From Reyranella sp. (GTDB taxonomy: Bacteria; Pseudomonadota; Alphaproteobacteria; Reyranellales; Reyranellaceae): 64,000 nucleotides of DNA. Below, piece after piece: positions 21,127 to 32,247 of this stretch; the stretch's first letter is position 1; every line of letters begins with the position of its first letter. The translations under genes and the position numbers were made by a program. The stretch is taken from assembly GCF_004297405.1 (NCBI RefSeq), contig NZ_SCVC01000031.1, forward strand, positions 62,001 to 126,000, in the 5' to 3' direction. The notes beneath the pieces were generated by a model. It was given only the letters and a program-made list of their open reading frames with translations, had not been told where the DNA came from and did not search any database.

Positions 21127-24100
21127 ATGAATCCGTCGCGGATTTTCATCGAACGGCCGGTTGCCACCTCGCTGTTGATGGTGGCGATCATGCTGGTGGG
21201 CATCATTGCCTACCGTTTCCTGCCGCTCTCCGCCCTGCCTCAGGTCGATTATCCGACCATCCGCGTGCTGACGCTCTATCCCGGTGCCAGCCCGGAAGTG
21301 ATGACGACGTCGATCACGGCACCGCTCGAGCGCCAGTTCGGGCAGATGCCGGGTCTCAACCAGATGACGTCGACCAGTTCGGCAGGTGCCTCGGCGATCA
21401 CGTTGCAGTTCGACCTGCAGCTCGGTCTCGATATCGCCGAGCAGCAGGTGCAGGCCGCGATCAACGCCGCAGGCAATCTGCTGCCGGGCGACCTGCCGGC
21501 GCCACCGATCTACGCCAAGGTCAATCCAGCGGACGCCCCGGTCCTGACGCTCGCCGTTACTTCGCGTTCGGAGCCACTCACCAAGGTCCATGATCTGGTC
21601 GACACGCGGCTGGCGCAGAAGATCTCGCAGCTTCCGGGCGTCGGCCTGGTGACCCTCGAAGGCGGGCAGAAGCCCGGCGTGCGCATCCGCGCCAATCCAA
21701 CGGCGCTCGCCGCTTACGGCATCAACATCGACGATCTGCGCACCACGATCTCGAATTCCAACGTGAACACGCCCAAGGGCAACTTCGACGGGCCGGCGCG
21801 CGCGCTCACCATCAACGCCAACGACCAGATCACCGACCCCGACACCTTCCGCGACATCGTCGTGGCCTATCGCAACGGTGCGCCAGTGCGCATCCGCGAC
21901 GTGGCGACGGTCGAGGAGGGGCAGGAGAACAACCGCATCGCGGCGTGGGCCAATAGCGTCCAGGCCGTGATCGTGAACGTCCAGCGCCAGCCCGGCGCCA
22001 ACGTCATCGACGTCGTCGACCGCATCAAGGAGTTGCTGCCGCAGCTCCGCGAAACCCTGCCGAATTCACTCGATGTCGCCGTGCTGACCGACCGCACGGT
22101 GACGATCCGCGCCTCGGTGCGCGACGTGCAGATCGAGCTCACCTTCGCGGTGATCCTGGTCGTGGCGGTGATCTTCGCCTTCCTGGGCGATGCGCGGGCC
22201 ACGCTGATCCCGAGCCTTTCGGTGCCGCTGTCGCTGGTCGGCACCCTGGCGATCATGTATCTCGCAGGCTTCAGCCTGAACAACCTGTCGATCATGGCGC
22301 TGACCATCGCCACCGGCTTCGTGGTCGACGACGCGATCGTGATGATCGAGAACATTGCCCGCTATATCGAGCGCGGCGAGGATCCCAAGGCGGCGGCGCT
22401 GCGCGGTTCTAGGCAGATCGCCTTCACGGTGGTGTCACTCACCGTCTCGCTGATCGCCGTGCTGATCCCGCTCCTGTTCATGAGTGACGTGGTCGGCCGG
22501 CTGTTCAGCGAATTCGCCGTCACCCTCTCCGTCACCATCCTGATCTCTGCCGTCGTGTCGCTGACTTTGGTGCCGATGCTGTGCGCGCAATTCCTGCGCC
22601 AGCGGCCGCATGCAGCGGCGGAACCTGCCATCGCGACCGAGACACGCGCCCATGCGGGCGGCGAGGAACAGGCGATGGGCGCGCGCTGGTTCGCGCGTCT
22701 GATCGACTTCTACGATCGTTGCCTGGTCGTGGTGTTTCGTCATCAGACGCTGACCTTGGTGGTCGCGGTCGGCACGGTGGCGTTGACAGTGTTTCTTTAT
22801 ATCATCGTGCCGAAGGGCTTTTTCCCCGTGCAGGACACCGGCCTGATCCAGGCCGTCACCGAAGCGCCGCAGAGTGTTTCCTTCGACGCCATGAGCAAGC
22901 GCCAGCAGGCGCTGGCCGAGGTCATCCTCAAGGATCCCGATGTCGAGAGCCTAGCGTCCTTCGTCGGCGTCGACGGGACCAACCCGACGCTGAACTCGGG
23001 CCGCATGCTGATCAACCTGAAGCCGCGCGGTGAGCGTTCGCTGTCGGCGACCCAGATCATCCGCCGTTTGCAGCGCGAAGCCTCGTCGGTCATGGGCATC
23101 TCGCTCTACATGCAGCCGGTGCAGGACCTCACCATCGATTCGACGGTCAGCCGCACGCAGTATCAGTTCGTCCTCGAGAGCGCCAAGGTCGATGAGTTCG
23201 ACACCTGGGTGCCGCGTCTGATGGAACGGCTCGGGCGCCTGCCGCAGATCATCGATGTGACGAGCGACCTGCAGAACAAGGGCCTGTCGATGTTCATCCG
23301 GATCGACAGGGATGCGGCGGCACGCTTCGGCATCACCGCCGCCACGATCAACAATGTGCTCTACGACATCTTCGGCCAGCGCATCGTCTCGACCGTCTAC
23401 ACGCAGTCCAACCAGTATCGCGTCATCTATGAAGTCGATCCTGCCTTGGGACGGTCGCTCGAGGCGTTGAACAACCTCTATCTGCCGGGCTCACAGGCCG
23501 GCAAGCAGGTGCCGCTGTCGGCCATCGCCACGTTCGAGGAACGGGCGGCGCCGCTGCGGCTCGACCGCTTCGGCCAGTTTCCGGCCACCACCATCTCCTT
23601 CAACCTGACGCCGGGCTACGCGCTGGGCGATGCGGTCGATGCCATCGTGGCGGCGCAGCGTGAGATCGAGATGCCGCGTTCCATCACGACGCATTTCCAG
23701 GGCGCGGCGCTCGCCTTCCAGAAGTCGCTCGACAGCCAGCTCCTGCTGATCCTGGCGGCCATCGTCACCGTCTATATCGTGCTGGGCGTGCTCTACGAGA
23801 GCTACATCCACCCGATCACGATCCTCTCGACCCTGCCGTCGGCGGGCATCGGCGCGCTGTGGGCGCTGATGCTGGCGGGAAGCGAACTCAGCGTGGTCGC
23901 CATCATCGGTATCGTGCTGCTGATCGGTATCGTGAAGAAGAACGCGATCATGATGATCGACTTCGCCCTCGATGCTGAACGCAACGAGGGCAAGACGCCG
24001 CGCGAGGCGATCCATCAGGCCTGCCTGCTGCGCTTCCGCCCGATCCTCATGACCACCGTCGCCGCTCTGGTCGGGGCACTGCCGCTGATGCTGGGCACCG

Positions 24101-24294
24101 GCACCGGTTCGGAGCTGCGCCAGCCGCTCGGCCTCACCATCGTGGGCGGCCTGATCGTGAGCCAGGTGCTCACGCTCTTCACGACGCCGGTGATCTATCT
24201 CGCTTTCGACCGGCTGGGTCGCCGCCTGCGCGGCCTGCCACCCGATGCGCCACTTCACCCGATCCGTGGTGAGGTGGGCGAGGGCGCGCCGTGA
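21127..24294 (+). CDS. mdtB: MdtB-like RND multidrug efflux transporter subunit
   Basis: Inner-membrane proton-driven pump of 1055 aa with the usual 12-helix, duplicated layout. It begins [20 protein letters not shown]. The proton-relay aspartates are intact in TM4 ([13 protein letters not shown]). Helix-end motifs such as [15 protein letters not shown] and [19 protein letters not shown] occur in the second half. In Mdt-type systems MdtB and MdtC form a heterotrimer. Its end overlaps mdtC as GTGA. Confidence 0.95.
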   Translation: MNPSRIFIERPVATSLLMVAIMLVGIIAYRFLPLSALPQVDYPTIRVLTLYPGASPEVMTTSITAPLERQFGQMPGLNQMTSTSSAGASAITLQFDLQLGLDIAEQQVQAAINAAGNLLPGDLPAPPIYAKVNPADAPVLTLAVTSRSEPLTKVHDLVDTRLAQKISQLPGVGLVTLEGGQKPGVRIRANPTALAAYGINIDDLRTTISNSNVNTPKGNFDGPARALTINANDQITDPDTFRDIVVAYRNGAPVRIRDVATVEEGQENNRIAAWANSVQAVIVNVQRQPGANVIDVVDRIKELLPQLRETLPNSLDVAVLTDRTVTIRASVRDVQIELTFAVILVVAVIFAFLGDARATLIPSLSVPLSLVGTLAIMYLAGFSLNNLSIMALTIATGFVVDDAIVMIENIARYIERGEDPKAAALRGSRQIAFTVVSLTVSLIAVLIPLLFMSDVVGRLFSEFAVTLSVTILISAVVSLTLVPMLCAQFLRQRPHAAAEPAIATETRAHAGGEEQAMGARWFARLIDFYDRCLVVVFRHQTLTLVVAVGTVALTVFLYIIVPKGFFPVQDTGLIQAVTEAPQSVSFDAMSKRQQALAEVILKDPDVESLASFVGVDGTNPTLNSGRMLINLKPRGERSLSATQIIRRLQREASSVMGISLYMQPVQDLTIDSTVSRTQYQFVLESAKVDEFDTWVPRLMERLGRLPQIIDVTSDLQNKGLSMFIRIDRDAAARFGITAATINNVLYDIFGQRIVSTVYTQSNQYRVIYEVDPALGRSLEALNNLYLPGSQAGKQVPLSAIATFEERAAPLRLDRFGQFPATTISFNLTPGYALGDAVDAIVAAQREIEMPRSITTHFQGAALAFQKSLDSQLLLILAAIVTVYIVLGVLYESYIHPITILSTLPSAGIGALWALMLAGSELSVVAIIGIVLLIGIVKKNAIMMIDFALDAERNEGKTPREAIHQACLLRFRPILMTTVAALVGALPLMLGTGTGSELRQPLGLTIVGGLIVSQVLTLFTTPVIYLAFDRLGRRLRGLPPDAPLHPIRGEVGEGAP

Positions 24295-27200
24295 ACCTGT
24301 CGGCGCCCTTCATCGCGCGGCCGGTCGCCACGACCCTGCTGACGATCGGCCTGGCGCTGGCGGGATTGGTGGCTTTCTTCAAGCTGCCGGTGTCGCCGCT
24401 GCCCAAGGTCGATTTCCCGACCATCCTGGTCACCGCCAATCTGCCCGGCGCCTCGCCGGAGACGGTCGCGACCAGCGTGACCACGCCGCTGGAGCGGCGG
24501 CTGGGCGCCATTGCCGGCATTACCGAGATCACTTCGTCGAGCACGGTCGGCAATTCGCGCATCATCCTGCAGTTCGACCTGTCGCGCAGCATCGACGGTG
24601 CAGCGCGCGATGTGCAGGCCGCGATCAATGCAGCGCGCGCCGACATGCCGACCGATCTGCGCAACAACCCGCAGTACCGCAAGATCAACCCCGCCGACGC
24701 GCCGGTCATGGTGATCGCGCTGACGTCGAACACGCTGGGCCAGGGCCGCCTGTACGACGCCGCTTCCAACATCCTGCAGCAGAAGATCAGCCAGGTGGGT
24801 GGGGTCGGGCAGGTCCAGCTCGGCGGCAGTTCCCTGCCGGCGGTGCGGGTCGAGATCAACCCCACGGCCCTCAATAAATACGCCATTGGCCTGGAGAGTG
24901 TGCGTGCTGCCCTCGCGGCGGCCAACGCCAATTCACCCAAGGGCGCGATCGAGCATGGTGACCGCCGCTACCAGATCTATTCGAACGATCAGGCGACCGT
25001 TGCGGACCAATACCGCTCCCTGATCATCGCCTGGCGCAACGGCGCGCCGGTCCGGCTGTCGGACGTGGCCGAGGTGATCGATTCGACCGAAGACATCCGC
25101 AACGAAGGCCAGGCCAACGGCAAGCGTTCGGTGCTGGTGATCATCTACAAACAGCCCAACGCCAACATCATCCAGACGGTTGACGCGATCAAGGAACTGC
25201 TGCCTGAGCTCCAGGCGGCGATGCCCAACGATGTGGACGTCGAGGTGGTGGCCGACCGTACGACCACGATTCGCGCCGCGCTCAAGGAAGTGGGCTCGGC
25301 CCTGGTGATCGGCGTCGTCCTGGTGGTGCTGGTCACCTTCGCCTTCCTGCGCTCGGCGCGGGCCGGTTTCGTCGCGGCGGTCACCGTGCCGGTGTCGCTG
25401 ATCGCCACCTTCGGCGGCATGTACCTCCTGGGCTACAGCCTCAACAACCTGTCGCTGATGGCGATGACCATCGCCGCGGGCTTCGTGGTCGACGACGCGA
25501 TCATCGTGCTGGAGAACGTCTCACGGCACATAGAAGAAGGCATGTCGAGGGTCGAGGCCGCACTCAAGGGCGCCCGCGAGGTTGGCTTCACCGTCGTGTC
25601 GATGAGCCTGTCCCTGATCGCCGTCTTCATCCCGATCCTGCTGATGGGCGGTATCGTCGGCCGCCTGTTCCGCGAATTCGCGGTCACCCTGTCGGTGGCC
25701 ATCATCATCTCCATGGTCGTGTCGCTCACGGCGACGCCGATGATGTGCGCCTATGTGCTGCGTCAGCCGAGCCAGCGGCCGCCAGGCCTGTTCTTCCGGG
25801 TGAGCGAGCGGGCATTCGCGCTGCTGCAGACCCTCTACGGCCGCAGTCTCGGCCTGGTGCTACGCCACCCACTGATCACCATCTTGGTCTTCCTGGGGAC
25901 TGTACTGCTTAACATTCACCTCTACGTCTCCATCCCCAAGGGTTTCTTTCCGCAGCAGGATACCGGCCGCATCGTCGGCGGCATCCGCGCCGACCAGAGC
26001 ATCTCCTTCCAGGCCATGCGCCGGAAGTTCCGCCAGTTCATCGAGATCGTGCGCGCCGATCCGGCGATCGAGAGCGTCGCGGGCTTCACCGGCGGCTTCC
26101 AGACCAACTCCGGCTTTATGTTCGCGACGCTGAAGCCGCTCAGTGAGCGCGACGTTTCGGCCGAGCAGGTCATTGCGCGGCTGCGGCCAAAGCTCGCCCA
26201 GGTGCCGGGCGCGATGCTCTTCCTGCAGTCGGTGCAGGATATCCGGGTCGGCGGCCGGCAGAGCAATGCGCTGTACCAGTTCACCTTGCAGGCCGATTCG
26301 CTGCCCGAGCTCTATACCTGGGGACCGAAGCTGACCGAGGCGCTGCAGAAGGACACGTCCGTCATCACCGACGTCGATTCCGATCAGCAGCAACGCGGCC
26401 TACAGATTAACCTCACCATCGATCGCGACGCGGCGAGTCGGCTCGGCGTGTCGACGCGCAGCATTTCGGCCACGCTCTACGACGCCTTCGGCCAACGTCA
26501 GGTTTCGACGATCTACAATGCGCTCAACCAGTATCACGTCGTCATGGAAGTGGCGCCGCAATGGTGGGAGAGCCCGGAATCGCTGAAGGACATCTATGTC
26601 AGCACCTCGGGCGGGGCGCTGAGTGGCACGCAGACGAGCAGCGGCATTGGCGGCGCCATTGCACCGGCCGCCAACGGCGCCAAAGCTGCTACGACCGATC
26701 CTGCCCAGGCGTTGCGCAATGCCCGGACCAACCAGATCGCCATCGGTGGCCGCAGCGGCGCTTCGACCGGCGCCGCCGTCAGCACGACGGCCGAGACGTT
26801 GATTCCGCTGACGCAGTTGACCCGATACGAATACGGCACCACGCCGTTGGCCGTGAACCACCAGAGCATGTTCGTGGCCAGCACCGTTTCCTTCAACCTG
26901 GCGCCGGGCAAGACCCTGAGCGACGCGGTCACCTATGTGAACGACACGATGCGCGAGATCGGCATGCCGACGACCCTGCATGGCTCGTTCCAGGGCACGG
27001 CGCGCGCCTTCCAGCAATCGCTGAACAACCAGCTCCTGCTCGTCCTGGCGGCGCTGGCCGCGGTCTACATCGTGCTCGGCATCCTCTACGAGAGTTACAT
27101 CCACCCGATCACCATCCTGTCGACCCTGCCATCGGCCGGTGTCGGCGCGTTGCTCGCCCTGCAGTTCTCGGGCGTGGAGTTCAGCATCATCGCCATGATC

Positions 27201-27590
27201 GGCGTCTTGCTGCTGATCGGTATCGTGAAGAAGAATGCCATCATGATGATCGACGTGGCGCTGGAGCGCGAACGTCGCGAAGGGCTCGAGCCGGCGGTGG
27301 CCATCCATGAGGCGGCCCTGCTGCGCTTTCGTCCCATCCTGATGACGACCATGGCCGCGATCCTCGGCGCGCTTCCGCTGGCGCTGGGGTACGGCGACGG
27401 CGCGGAGTTGCGCCGGCCGCTCGGCATCTCGATTATCGGCGGCCTTATCGTGAGCCAGATCCTGACCCTCTATACCACGCCCGTTATTTACCTTTATCTC
27501 GACCGTTTCCGTCGTCGCGATCGCGACCAGCCTAGCCGTGTCGCTCGCGCGCTGGGCTCCTCCGGTGGCCCAACGGGAGCTCCGGCATGA
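24291..27590 (+). CDS. mdtC: MdtC-like RND multidrug efflux transporter subunit with an extra periplasmic loop
   Basis: RND pump of 1099 aa, GTG start overlapping the mdtB stop. The relay motif [13 protein letters not shown] and the [15 protein letters not shown] and [19 protein letters not shown] blocks are intact, so it should be proton-coupled. It is longer than MdtB because of about 65 Gly/Ala/Thr/Ser-rich residues (roughly 772-836), inserted in the second periplasmic domain between DIYVSTSGG and [13 protein letters not shown]. Works with MdtB, MdtA and the outer membrane factor that follows. Confidence 0.95.
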   Translation: MNLSAPFIARPVATTLLTIGLALAGLVAFFKLPVSPLPKVDFPTILVTANLPGASPETVATSVTTPLERRLGAIAGITEITSSSTVGNSRIILQFDLSRSIDGAARDVQAAINAARADMPTDLRNNPQYRKINPADAPVMVIALTSNTLGQGRLYDAASNILQQKISQVGGVGQVQLGGSSLPAVRVEINPTALNKYAIGLESVRAALAAANANSPKGAIEHGDRRYQIYSNDQATVADQYRSLIIAWRNGAPVRLSDVAEVIDSTEDIRNEGQANGKRSVLVIIYKQPNANIIQTVDAIKELLPELQAAMPNDVDVEVVADRTTTIRAALKEVGSALVIGVVLVVLVTFAFLRSARAGFVAAVTVPVSLIATFGGMYLLGYSLNNLSLMAMTIAAGFVVDDAIIVLENVSRHIEEGMSRVEAALKGAREVGFTVVSMSLSLIAVFIPILLMGGIVGRLFREFAVTLSVAIIISMVVSLTATPMMCAYVLRQPSQRPPGLFFRVSERAFALLQTLYGRSLGLVLRHPLITILVFLGTVLLNIHLYVSIPKGFFPQQDTGRIVGGIRADQSISFQAMRRKFRQFIEIVRADPAIESVAGFTGGFQTNSGFMFATLKPLSERDVSAEQVIARLRPKLAQVPGAMLFLQSVQDIRVGGRQSNALYQFTLQADSLPELYTWGPKLTEALQKDTSVITDVDSDQQQRGLQINLTIDRDAASRLGVSTRSISATLYDAFGQRQVSTIYNALNQYHVVMEVAPQWWESPESLKDIYVSTSGGALSGTQTSSGIGGAIAPAANGAKAATTDPAQALRNARTNQIAIGGRSGASTGAAVSTTAETLIPLTQLTRYEYGTTPLAVNHQSMFVASTVSFNLAPGKTLSDAVTYVNDTMREIGMPTTLHGSFQGTARAFQQSLNNQLLLVLAALAAVYIVLGILYESYIHPITILSTLPSAGVGALLALQFSGVEFSIIAMIGVLLLIGIVKKNAIMMIDVALERERREGLEPAVAIHEAALLRFRPILMTTMAAILGALPLALGYGDGAELRRPLGISIIGGLIVSQILTLYTTPVIYLYLDRFRRRDRDQPSRVARALGSSGGPTGAPA

Positions 27591-29119
27591 GGCGCATCGC
27601 GGCGCTTCTCCCGGTCGTTTTTGTTTCGGGTTGTCTTGTCGGGCCGGACTATGTGCGTCCGCCGCCTGCGACCTTGCCGACGCCGGCCTACAAGGAAGCC
27701 GAACCGGTGACGGGCGCAGCCGCCGTTTTCCAGCCCGCCCAGCCGCGCGACGGCGTCGAACGGGGCCCGTGGTGGCAGAGCTACGGCGATCCGACCCTGG
27801 ATAACCTGGCGGCACAGATCGATGTGTCGAACCAGAATCTGAAAGTGTTCGAGGCCGGCTACCGACGGGCACGGGCGTTGGTCCGACAAGACCAATCGGC
27901 GCTCTTTCCGACGATCAGCGGCACCGGTGCCACGCAACAGGTCGGCACTGGCGGGTTGCGCGGGACGACCGGCTCGACGACGACCATCACGCGCGGCGAC
28001 ACCTCGCAGGGTCAGTTCACGACCGGCGCGACGTTTTCCTGGGAGATCGACGTCTGGGGCAACCTTCGGCGCCAGATCGAAAGCGATTCGGCCGCGGCGC
28101 AAGCGAGCGACGCCGATCTCGCCAATGCCCGGCTGTCGGCGCAGACCGACCTCGCGACGAACTATTTCGGGCTGCGCATCTCCGATGATCGGAAGCGACT
28201 CTTCGAGGAGACTGTGGCCGCCTACGCTCGGTCGATGCAGATCGTGCAGAACCAGGTCGATGCCGGCATCGTCTCGCGAGTCGACCTGGCGCAGGCGCAA
28301 GCGCAGTACGAACAGACGCGCGCCCAGCTCATAAGCGAAGCCATCAACCGTGCCTTGTTCGAGCATGCAATCGCGCTGCTGGTTGGCAAGGCACCATCCG
28401 AGATCGGCATCGAGCCGGCGCGCACGCAGCTCACCGTGCCGACGGTCGAAGCCGGCGTGCCGTCGACTTTGCTCGAACGGCGGCCCGACATTGCCGGTGC
28501 AGAGCGCCGCATGGCCTCGGCCAATGCGCAGATCGGCGTCGCGATCGGCGCTTTCTACCCGCAGATCTCGCTGGGTGCCTCGATCAGCTTCCTGGCCGGT
28601 GGTCTGGGTTCGCTGCTGCAGATTGGCAATGCCGTCTGGTCGGTAGGGCCGCAGCTTGCCGGAACTTTGCTCGACGGCGGCGCTCTCTCCGCGCAGGTCG
28701 AAGGTGCACGGGCCAACTACGATGCCACGGTAGCGACCTATCGCCTGACCATCCTGACGGCGTTCCAGCAAGTCGAGGATGCGCTCGCCCAGCAGCGCAT
28801 CCTGGTGCAGCAGGAGAGGGTTCAGCGCGCCGCCGTCGCTGCCGCGCGCGAAGCCGAGCGCCTGTCGCTCAACCAATATCGCGTCGGCACCGTACCCTAT
28901 ACGACCGTGGTGCAGACACAGGCCACGGCGCTGGCAGCGGAGCAGACGCTGCTCACTATTCGCCTCAATCGCCTTGTCGCCAGCGCGAACCTGGTGAAGG
29001 CGCTGGGCGGCGGGTGGCAGCAGGCGGACCTGCCGGCGGTGACGCCGATTGGTGGCTTGAAGCAGGTAAGCCCGGCGCCGCCGGCCTTGCCGACGCCAGC
29101 CGTTTCGGCGACGCGCTAG
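27587..29119 (+). CDS. outer membrane efflux lipoprotein (OprM/NodT family)
   Basis: TolC-like channel component of 510 aa. A lipobox puts the lipidated cysteine at residue 16 (VFVSGC-LVGPDYVRPP), matching the OprM-NodT start. The duplicated efflux repeats are visible, with SWEIDVWGNLRRQIESDSAA in the first half and ERRPDIAGAERRMASANAQIG in the second. ATGA overlap with mdtC indicates coupled translation. It completes a tripartite drug efflux pump; substrates are not predictable. Confidence 0.94.
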   Translation: MRRIAALLPVVFVSGCLVGPDYVRPPPATLPTPAYKEAEPVTGAAAVFQPAQPRDGVERGPWWQSYGDPTLDNLAAQIDVSNQNLKVFEAGYRRARALVRQDQSALFPTISGTGATQQVGTGGLRGTTGSTTTITRGDTSQGQFTTGATFSWEIDVWGNLRRQIESDSAAAQASDADLANARLSAQTDLATNYFGLRISDDRKRLFEETVAAYARSMQIVQNQVDAGIVSRVDLAQAQAQYEQTRAQLISEAINRALFEHAIALLVGKAPSEIGIEPARTQLTVPTVEAGVPSTLLERRPDIAGAERRMASANAQIGVAIGAFYPQISLGASISFLAGGLGSLLQIGNAVWSVGPQLAGTLLDGGALSAQVEGARANYDATVATYRLTILTAFQQVEDALAQQRILVQQERVQRAAVAAAREAERLSLNQYRVGTVPYTTVVQTQATALAAEQTLLTIRLNRLVASANLVKALGGGWQQADLPAVTPIGGLKQVSPAPPALPTPAVSATR

Positions 29120-29135
29120 GACTCGACAACCGCCA

Positions 29136-29157
29136 GGGAGAAGGATTTTCTTCTCCC
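29136..29157 (+). terminator. hairpin after the efflux operon, possible terminator
   Basis: GGGAGAAG (29136-29143) and CTTCTCCC (29150-29157) form a perfect 8-bp stem around the loop GATTTT, 16 nt after the outer membrane factor stop. No T-run follows. The remaining stretch up to the next gene (29276) holds a second small hairpin (CGGCAA/TTGCCG, 29232-29249) but no riboswitch I can recognise. Confidence 0.5.
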
Positions 29158-29275
29158 GTCGCGGTCTGCAGGCCGGACCTGCCGATCGCGCGTACTGCTT
29201 TGGCAGTCATTGCCTTTGACCACGACACGGGCGGCAACGACGTTTGCCGTTCATCGCAAACAGCGAGGCCAGACA

Positions 29276-30586
29276 ATGACCAACTCCCGCCATCCCGAGA
29301 CTCTGTCGCTGCACGCCGGCTGGCGCGCCGACCCCGTGACCGGTTCGGTCGCGGTGCCGATCCACCAGACCACGTCGTATCAGTTCCGCGACACCGAGCA
29401 TGCCTCGAACCTGTTTGCGCTGAAGGAACTCGGCAACATCTACACGCGCATCGGCAATCCGACGGTCGACGTGCTCGAACAGCGCATCGCCGCGCTCGAA
29501 GGCGGAGCCGCGGCGCTGGCGGTGGGCTCGGGTCAGGCGGCGTCGGCCTTTGCGCTGCAGAACCTGGCGCGGGCCGGCGACAATGTCGTGAGCTCGACCG
29601 ATCTCTACGGCGGCACGTGGAATCTCTTTGCCCATACCCTCAAGGATCAGGGCATCGAGGTGCGCTTCGTCGATCCGGCCGATCCACAGGCCTTCGCCCG
29701 CGCCACTGACGACCGCACACGCGCCTACTACGCCGAGACGCTGCCCAATCCCAAGCTCACGGTCTTTCCGATCAAGGAAGTAGCCGATATCGGTCGCCCG
29801 CTCGGCATTCCGCTGATCGTCGACAATACGGCGGCGCCGATCCTCACGCGTCCGCTCGATCACGGCGCGGCAGTCGTCGTCTACTCGGGCACCAAGTATC
29901 TCGGCGGTCACGGTAATTCGATTGCAGGCCTGATCGTCGATGGAGGCAACTTCGACTGGGCTGCCCATCCCAAGCGCCAACCGGCACTCAACACACCTGA
30001 TCCCAGCTATCACGGCGCTGTCTGGGTCGAGGCGGTGAAGCCGATCGGACCGGTCGCCTATATCATCAAGGCGCGCACGACCTTGTTGCGCGATCTCGGC
30101 GCGCCGCTGGCGCCTTTCAACGCCTTCCTGATCCTGCAGGGCATCGAGACGGTCGCCCTGCGGATGGAACGCCATGTCAAGAACGCACAGGCCGTGGCCG
30201 ATTTCCTGGTCAAACGTCCGGAGGTCGCGAAGGTCATTCATCCCTCGCAGCAGAAGGGTGAGGCGCGGCGTCGGGCGGATACCTATCTGAAAGGCGGCTA
30301 TGGCGGCCTGGTCGGCTTCGAGCTGGCGGCGGGCCGCGAGGCGGGCCGGCGCTTCATCGATTCGCTGAAGCTGCTCTATCACGTCGCCAATATCGGCGAT
30401 GCGCGCAGCCTGGCCATCCATCCCGCCTCGACCACGCACTCGCAGCTCTCCGCCGAGGAGCAGCTCGCGACCGGCGTTTCGGACGGCTATGTGCGGTTGT
30501 CGGTCGGCATCGAGCATATCGACGACATCCTCGCCGATCTCTCGCAGGCTCTCGATGCGGCGGGCAAGCTGAAGCAGGCGGCGTAG
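29276..30586 (+). CDS. metY: O-acetylhomoserine aminocarboxypropyltransferase/sulfhydrylase (MetY-like)
   Basis: PLP enzyme of the Cys/Met metabolism family, 436 aa, expected to make homocysteine (or methionine) from O-acetylhomoserine and sulfide (or methanethiol). The PLP lysine is Lys207 in YSGTKYLGGHG. The N-terminus TLSLHAGWRADPVTGSVAVP and the YTRIGNPTVDVLEQRIAALEGG block are characteristic, and the length fits MetY rather than shorter MetZ/MetB. ATG 29276 is chosen for the AGCGAGG upstream. Stands alone, convergent with the methyltransferase. Confidence 0.92.
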   Translation: MTNSRHPETLSLHAGWRADPVTGSVAVPIHQTTSYQFRDTEHASNLFALKELGNIYTRIGNPTVDVLEQRIAALEGGAAALAVGSGQAASAFALQNLARAGDNVVSSTDLYGGTWNLFAHTLKDQGIEVRFVDPADPQAFARATDDRTRAYYAETLPNPKLTVFPIKEVADIGRPLGIPLIVDNTAAPILTRPLDHGAAVVVYSGTKYLGGHGNSIAGLIVDGGNFDWAAHPKRQPALNTPDPSYHGAVWVEAVKPIGPVAYIIKARTTLLRDLGAPLAPFNAFLILQGIETVALRMERHVKNAQAVADFLVKRPEVAKVIHPSQQKGEARRRADTYLKGGYGGLVGFELAAGREAGRRFIDSLKLLYHVANIGDARSLAIHPASTTHSQLSAEEQLATGVSDGYVRLSVGIEHIDDILADLSQALDAAGKLKQAA

Positions 30587-30593
30587 TGCCTGT

Positions 30594-31451
30594 CTAAATC
30601 GTCGCGACCAGCAGCTCCTCTGCGCTCGACGGACGAAGGCCATCGGTCCTGCCGACAAAGTAACGCTCGGCAAGACTGGAGGCCGATACATGCTCGACCT
30701 GCCGGAAGCCGGCATCACGGGCCAGGGCCAGCATCTCCGTCGGGCTGAAGAAGCTGATGAAGGGCGTCCCTGCAGCCTGCGCGGCTTTCTCCGTCGCCAG
30801 GCGCCGGGCGCGCTCTTCTGAGTCGACGAATTCCAACGGCAGCATGAACGACATGACGAGTGTGGAGCCGCGGGCGAGCGCGGCGGCCCGGCGCAGCGTC
30901 GTCATGATCGCCTCCTTGCTGAGATACATGGTGACGCCGGCCGAGGCCATGATGGCCGGCCGGTCCGAATCGAAGCCCGCAGCCGCGAGCTTCTCCCACC
31001 AGGACCAGCCCGTCTCGAAATCGACCGGCACGAGCCGCAGATACTCGGGGATGCCGAAGCCGGTTTCGATCAGGCGCTGCTGTTTCCAGGCCTGTGCGCC
31101 GGGTTGGTCGACCTCGAATGTTCGTAAGCCGGAGGCGATTTCCGGTCTGCGTTGGACGAAGGTGTCGAGACCGGCGCCCAGGATGACGTACTGGCCAATG
31201 CCACGTCCGATCTGTTCGACGACGAAATCCTCGATGAAGCGCGCGCGAGCAACGATGGAGGCGCGTGCGCGACGCGTGGTCTGCGCATCCATGTCCGGGC
31301 GCTGGCGCCAGCCATCTTCCGGCGTGGCGAGCAGCAAGCCAACTTCGTCTTCGAGTACATGCGGGGGTGGGTCGACCTGGACGTGCAAGGCTCGCCACAA
31401 GGCGACCCTGAGGGCTGTCCCGTCTGGAGCTGCGGTTCGCTCGGCCGGCAT
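30594..31451 (-). CDS. SAM-dependent methyltransferase, leucine carboxyl methyltransferase-like family
   Basis: A 285-residue protein with the SAM-binding motif YVILGAGLDTFVQRRP, the hallmark of the PF04072-type putative methyltransferases. Downstream blocks TFEVDQPGAQAWKQQRL and PAIMASAGVTMYLSKEAI fit the same fold. ATG 31451 is chosen because GGGGGAG lies 6 nt upstream; the in-frame ATG 31466 would overlap this ribosome site. Acceptor substrate unknown. About 100 nt separate it from the nitroreductase gene on the same strand. Confidence 0.85.
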   Translation of the reverse strand: MPAERTAAPDGTALRVALWRALHVQVDPPPHVLEDEVGLLLATPEDGWRQRPDMDAQTTRRARASIVARARFIEDFVVEQIGRGIGQYVILGAGLDTFVQRRPEIASGLRTFEVDQPGAQAWKQQRLIETGFGIPEYLRLVPVDFETGWSWWEKLAAAGFDSDRPAIMASAGVTMYLSKEAIMTTLRRAAALARGSTLVMSFMLPLEFVDSEERARRLATEKAAQAAGTPFISFFSPTEMLALARDAGFRQVEHVSASSLAERYFVGRTDGLRPSSAEELLVATI

Positions 31452-31558
31452 GACGCACTCCCCCATCCGTTTCGATCAGGGTGTGGAATCAATACCGCGT
31501 TGCGATCAGCTTGGAAAAGCCCGCCTCTTCGGCCGTGCCGGTTGAATGCTGCGATGGC

Positions 31559-32167
31559 TTAGCTGGGGTCGACCCACTCCACGACGTGGTCGGTGCGGTC
31601 GGGGCGCGTCAAGGATGGCAAAGACGTTGCCGGTGTACCGACGGTAAGGAAGCCGACCAGATGCGAGGGAGCTTCGAAACCCAGCAGGGCGTTCACGGAC
31701 GGATCGTAGACGTTCGCGCCGGTCACCCACATGCCGCCAAAACCCAGCAGGTGGATCGCGTTCAGCATGTTCATCGCGGCCGCGCCGGCGGAGAGCACCT
31801 GCTCGATCTCGGGAATGTTGCCGCCCTTCACGATCGCGCCGACGGCGATCAGCATCGGGATGCGCCGCACCCAAGCGCGATAGCGTTCGCCGAGGGCTGC
31901 ACCGTTCGCGGGATCGCGTTTGGCGGCGGCTTCGGCCAGGCGTTCACCGAAGGCGAGACGGGCGTCGCCGCGAATGACGACGAAGCGCCAGGGCCGCAGC
32001 TTGCCGTGGTCGGGCGCACGCAGGCCGGCGTCGAGGATCAGGTCGAGGTCGGCACCATCGGGAGCCGGCTCCTGCAGCGGCCCCACCGAGCGGCGGGCCA
32101 GCAGTTGGTCGAGGGTGAGCCGTTGCACATCGCGGCTCTCGGGGAAGGCGGGAGCGGTATCGGGCAT
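31559..32167 (-). CDS. nitroreductase family protein (YdjA-like)
   Basis: FMN-dependent nitroreductase fold of 202 aa. It resembles the small YdjA group: LLARRSVGPLQEP binds FMN phosphate, GLRAPDHGKLRPWRFVVI is the conserved region after it, and GFGGMWVTG is near the C-terminus. Probable cytosolic NAD(P)H oxidoreductase of unknown substrate. ATG 32167 is chosen because the upstream in-frame ATG would run into the dinB leader; the two genes are divergent across 80 nt. Confidence 0.88.
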   Translation of the reverse strand: MPDTAPAFPESRDVQRLTLDQLLARRSVGPLQEPAPDGADLDLILDAGLRAPDHGKLRPWRFVVIRGDARLAFGERLAEAAAKRDPANGAALGERYRAWVRRIPMLIAVGAIVKGGNIPEIEQVLSAGAAAMNMLNAIHLLGFGGMWVTGANVYDPSVNALLGFEAPSHLVGFLTVGTPATSLPSLTRPDRTDHVVEWVDPS

Positions 32168-32247
32168 GGTTAGACTGTATCTGTATTGCGAACGATTGTC
32201 ATTTGCATATCGGCGATACCCAGGGCTCATACCTCTATAATCAGGTC

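Noticed and set aside
20005-21591. Minus-strand 528-codon frame
   Set aside because: Antisense to mdtA and the start of mdtB; Arg/His/Asp-rich shadow without motifs.
29120-29275. SAM-II or other methionine riboswitch upstream of the MetY-like gene
   Set aside because: Two small hairpins exist, but I could not match the conserved SAM-II pseudoknot bases.
29207-30718. Minus-strand 503-codon frame
   Set aside because: Antisense to the MetY-like gene, which has an intact PLP lysine motif.
32168-32247. LexA box upstream of dinB
   Set aside because: A single GAAC is present but no second half-site at the 7-nt spacing used in alphaproteobacteria.
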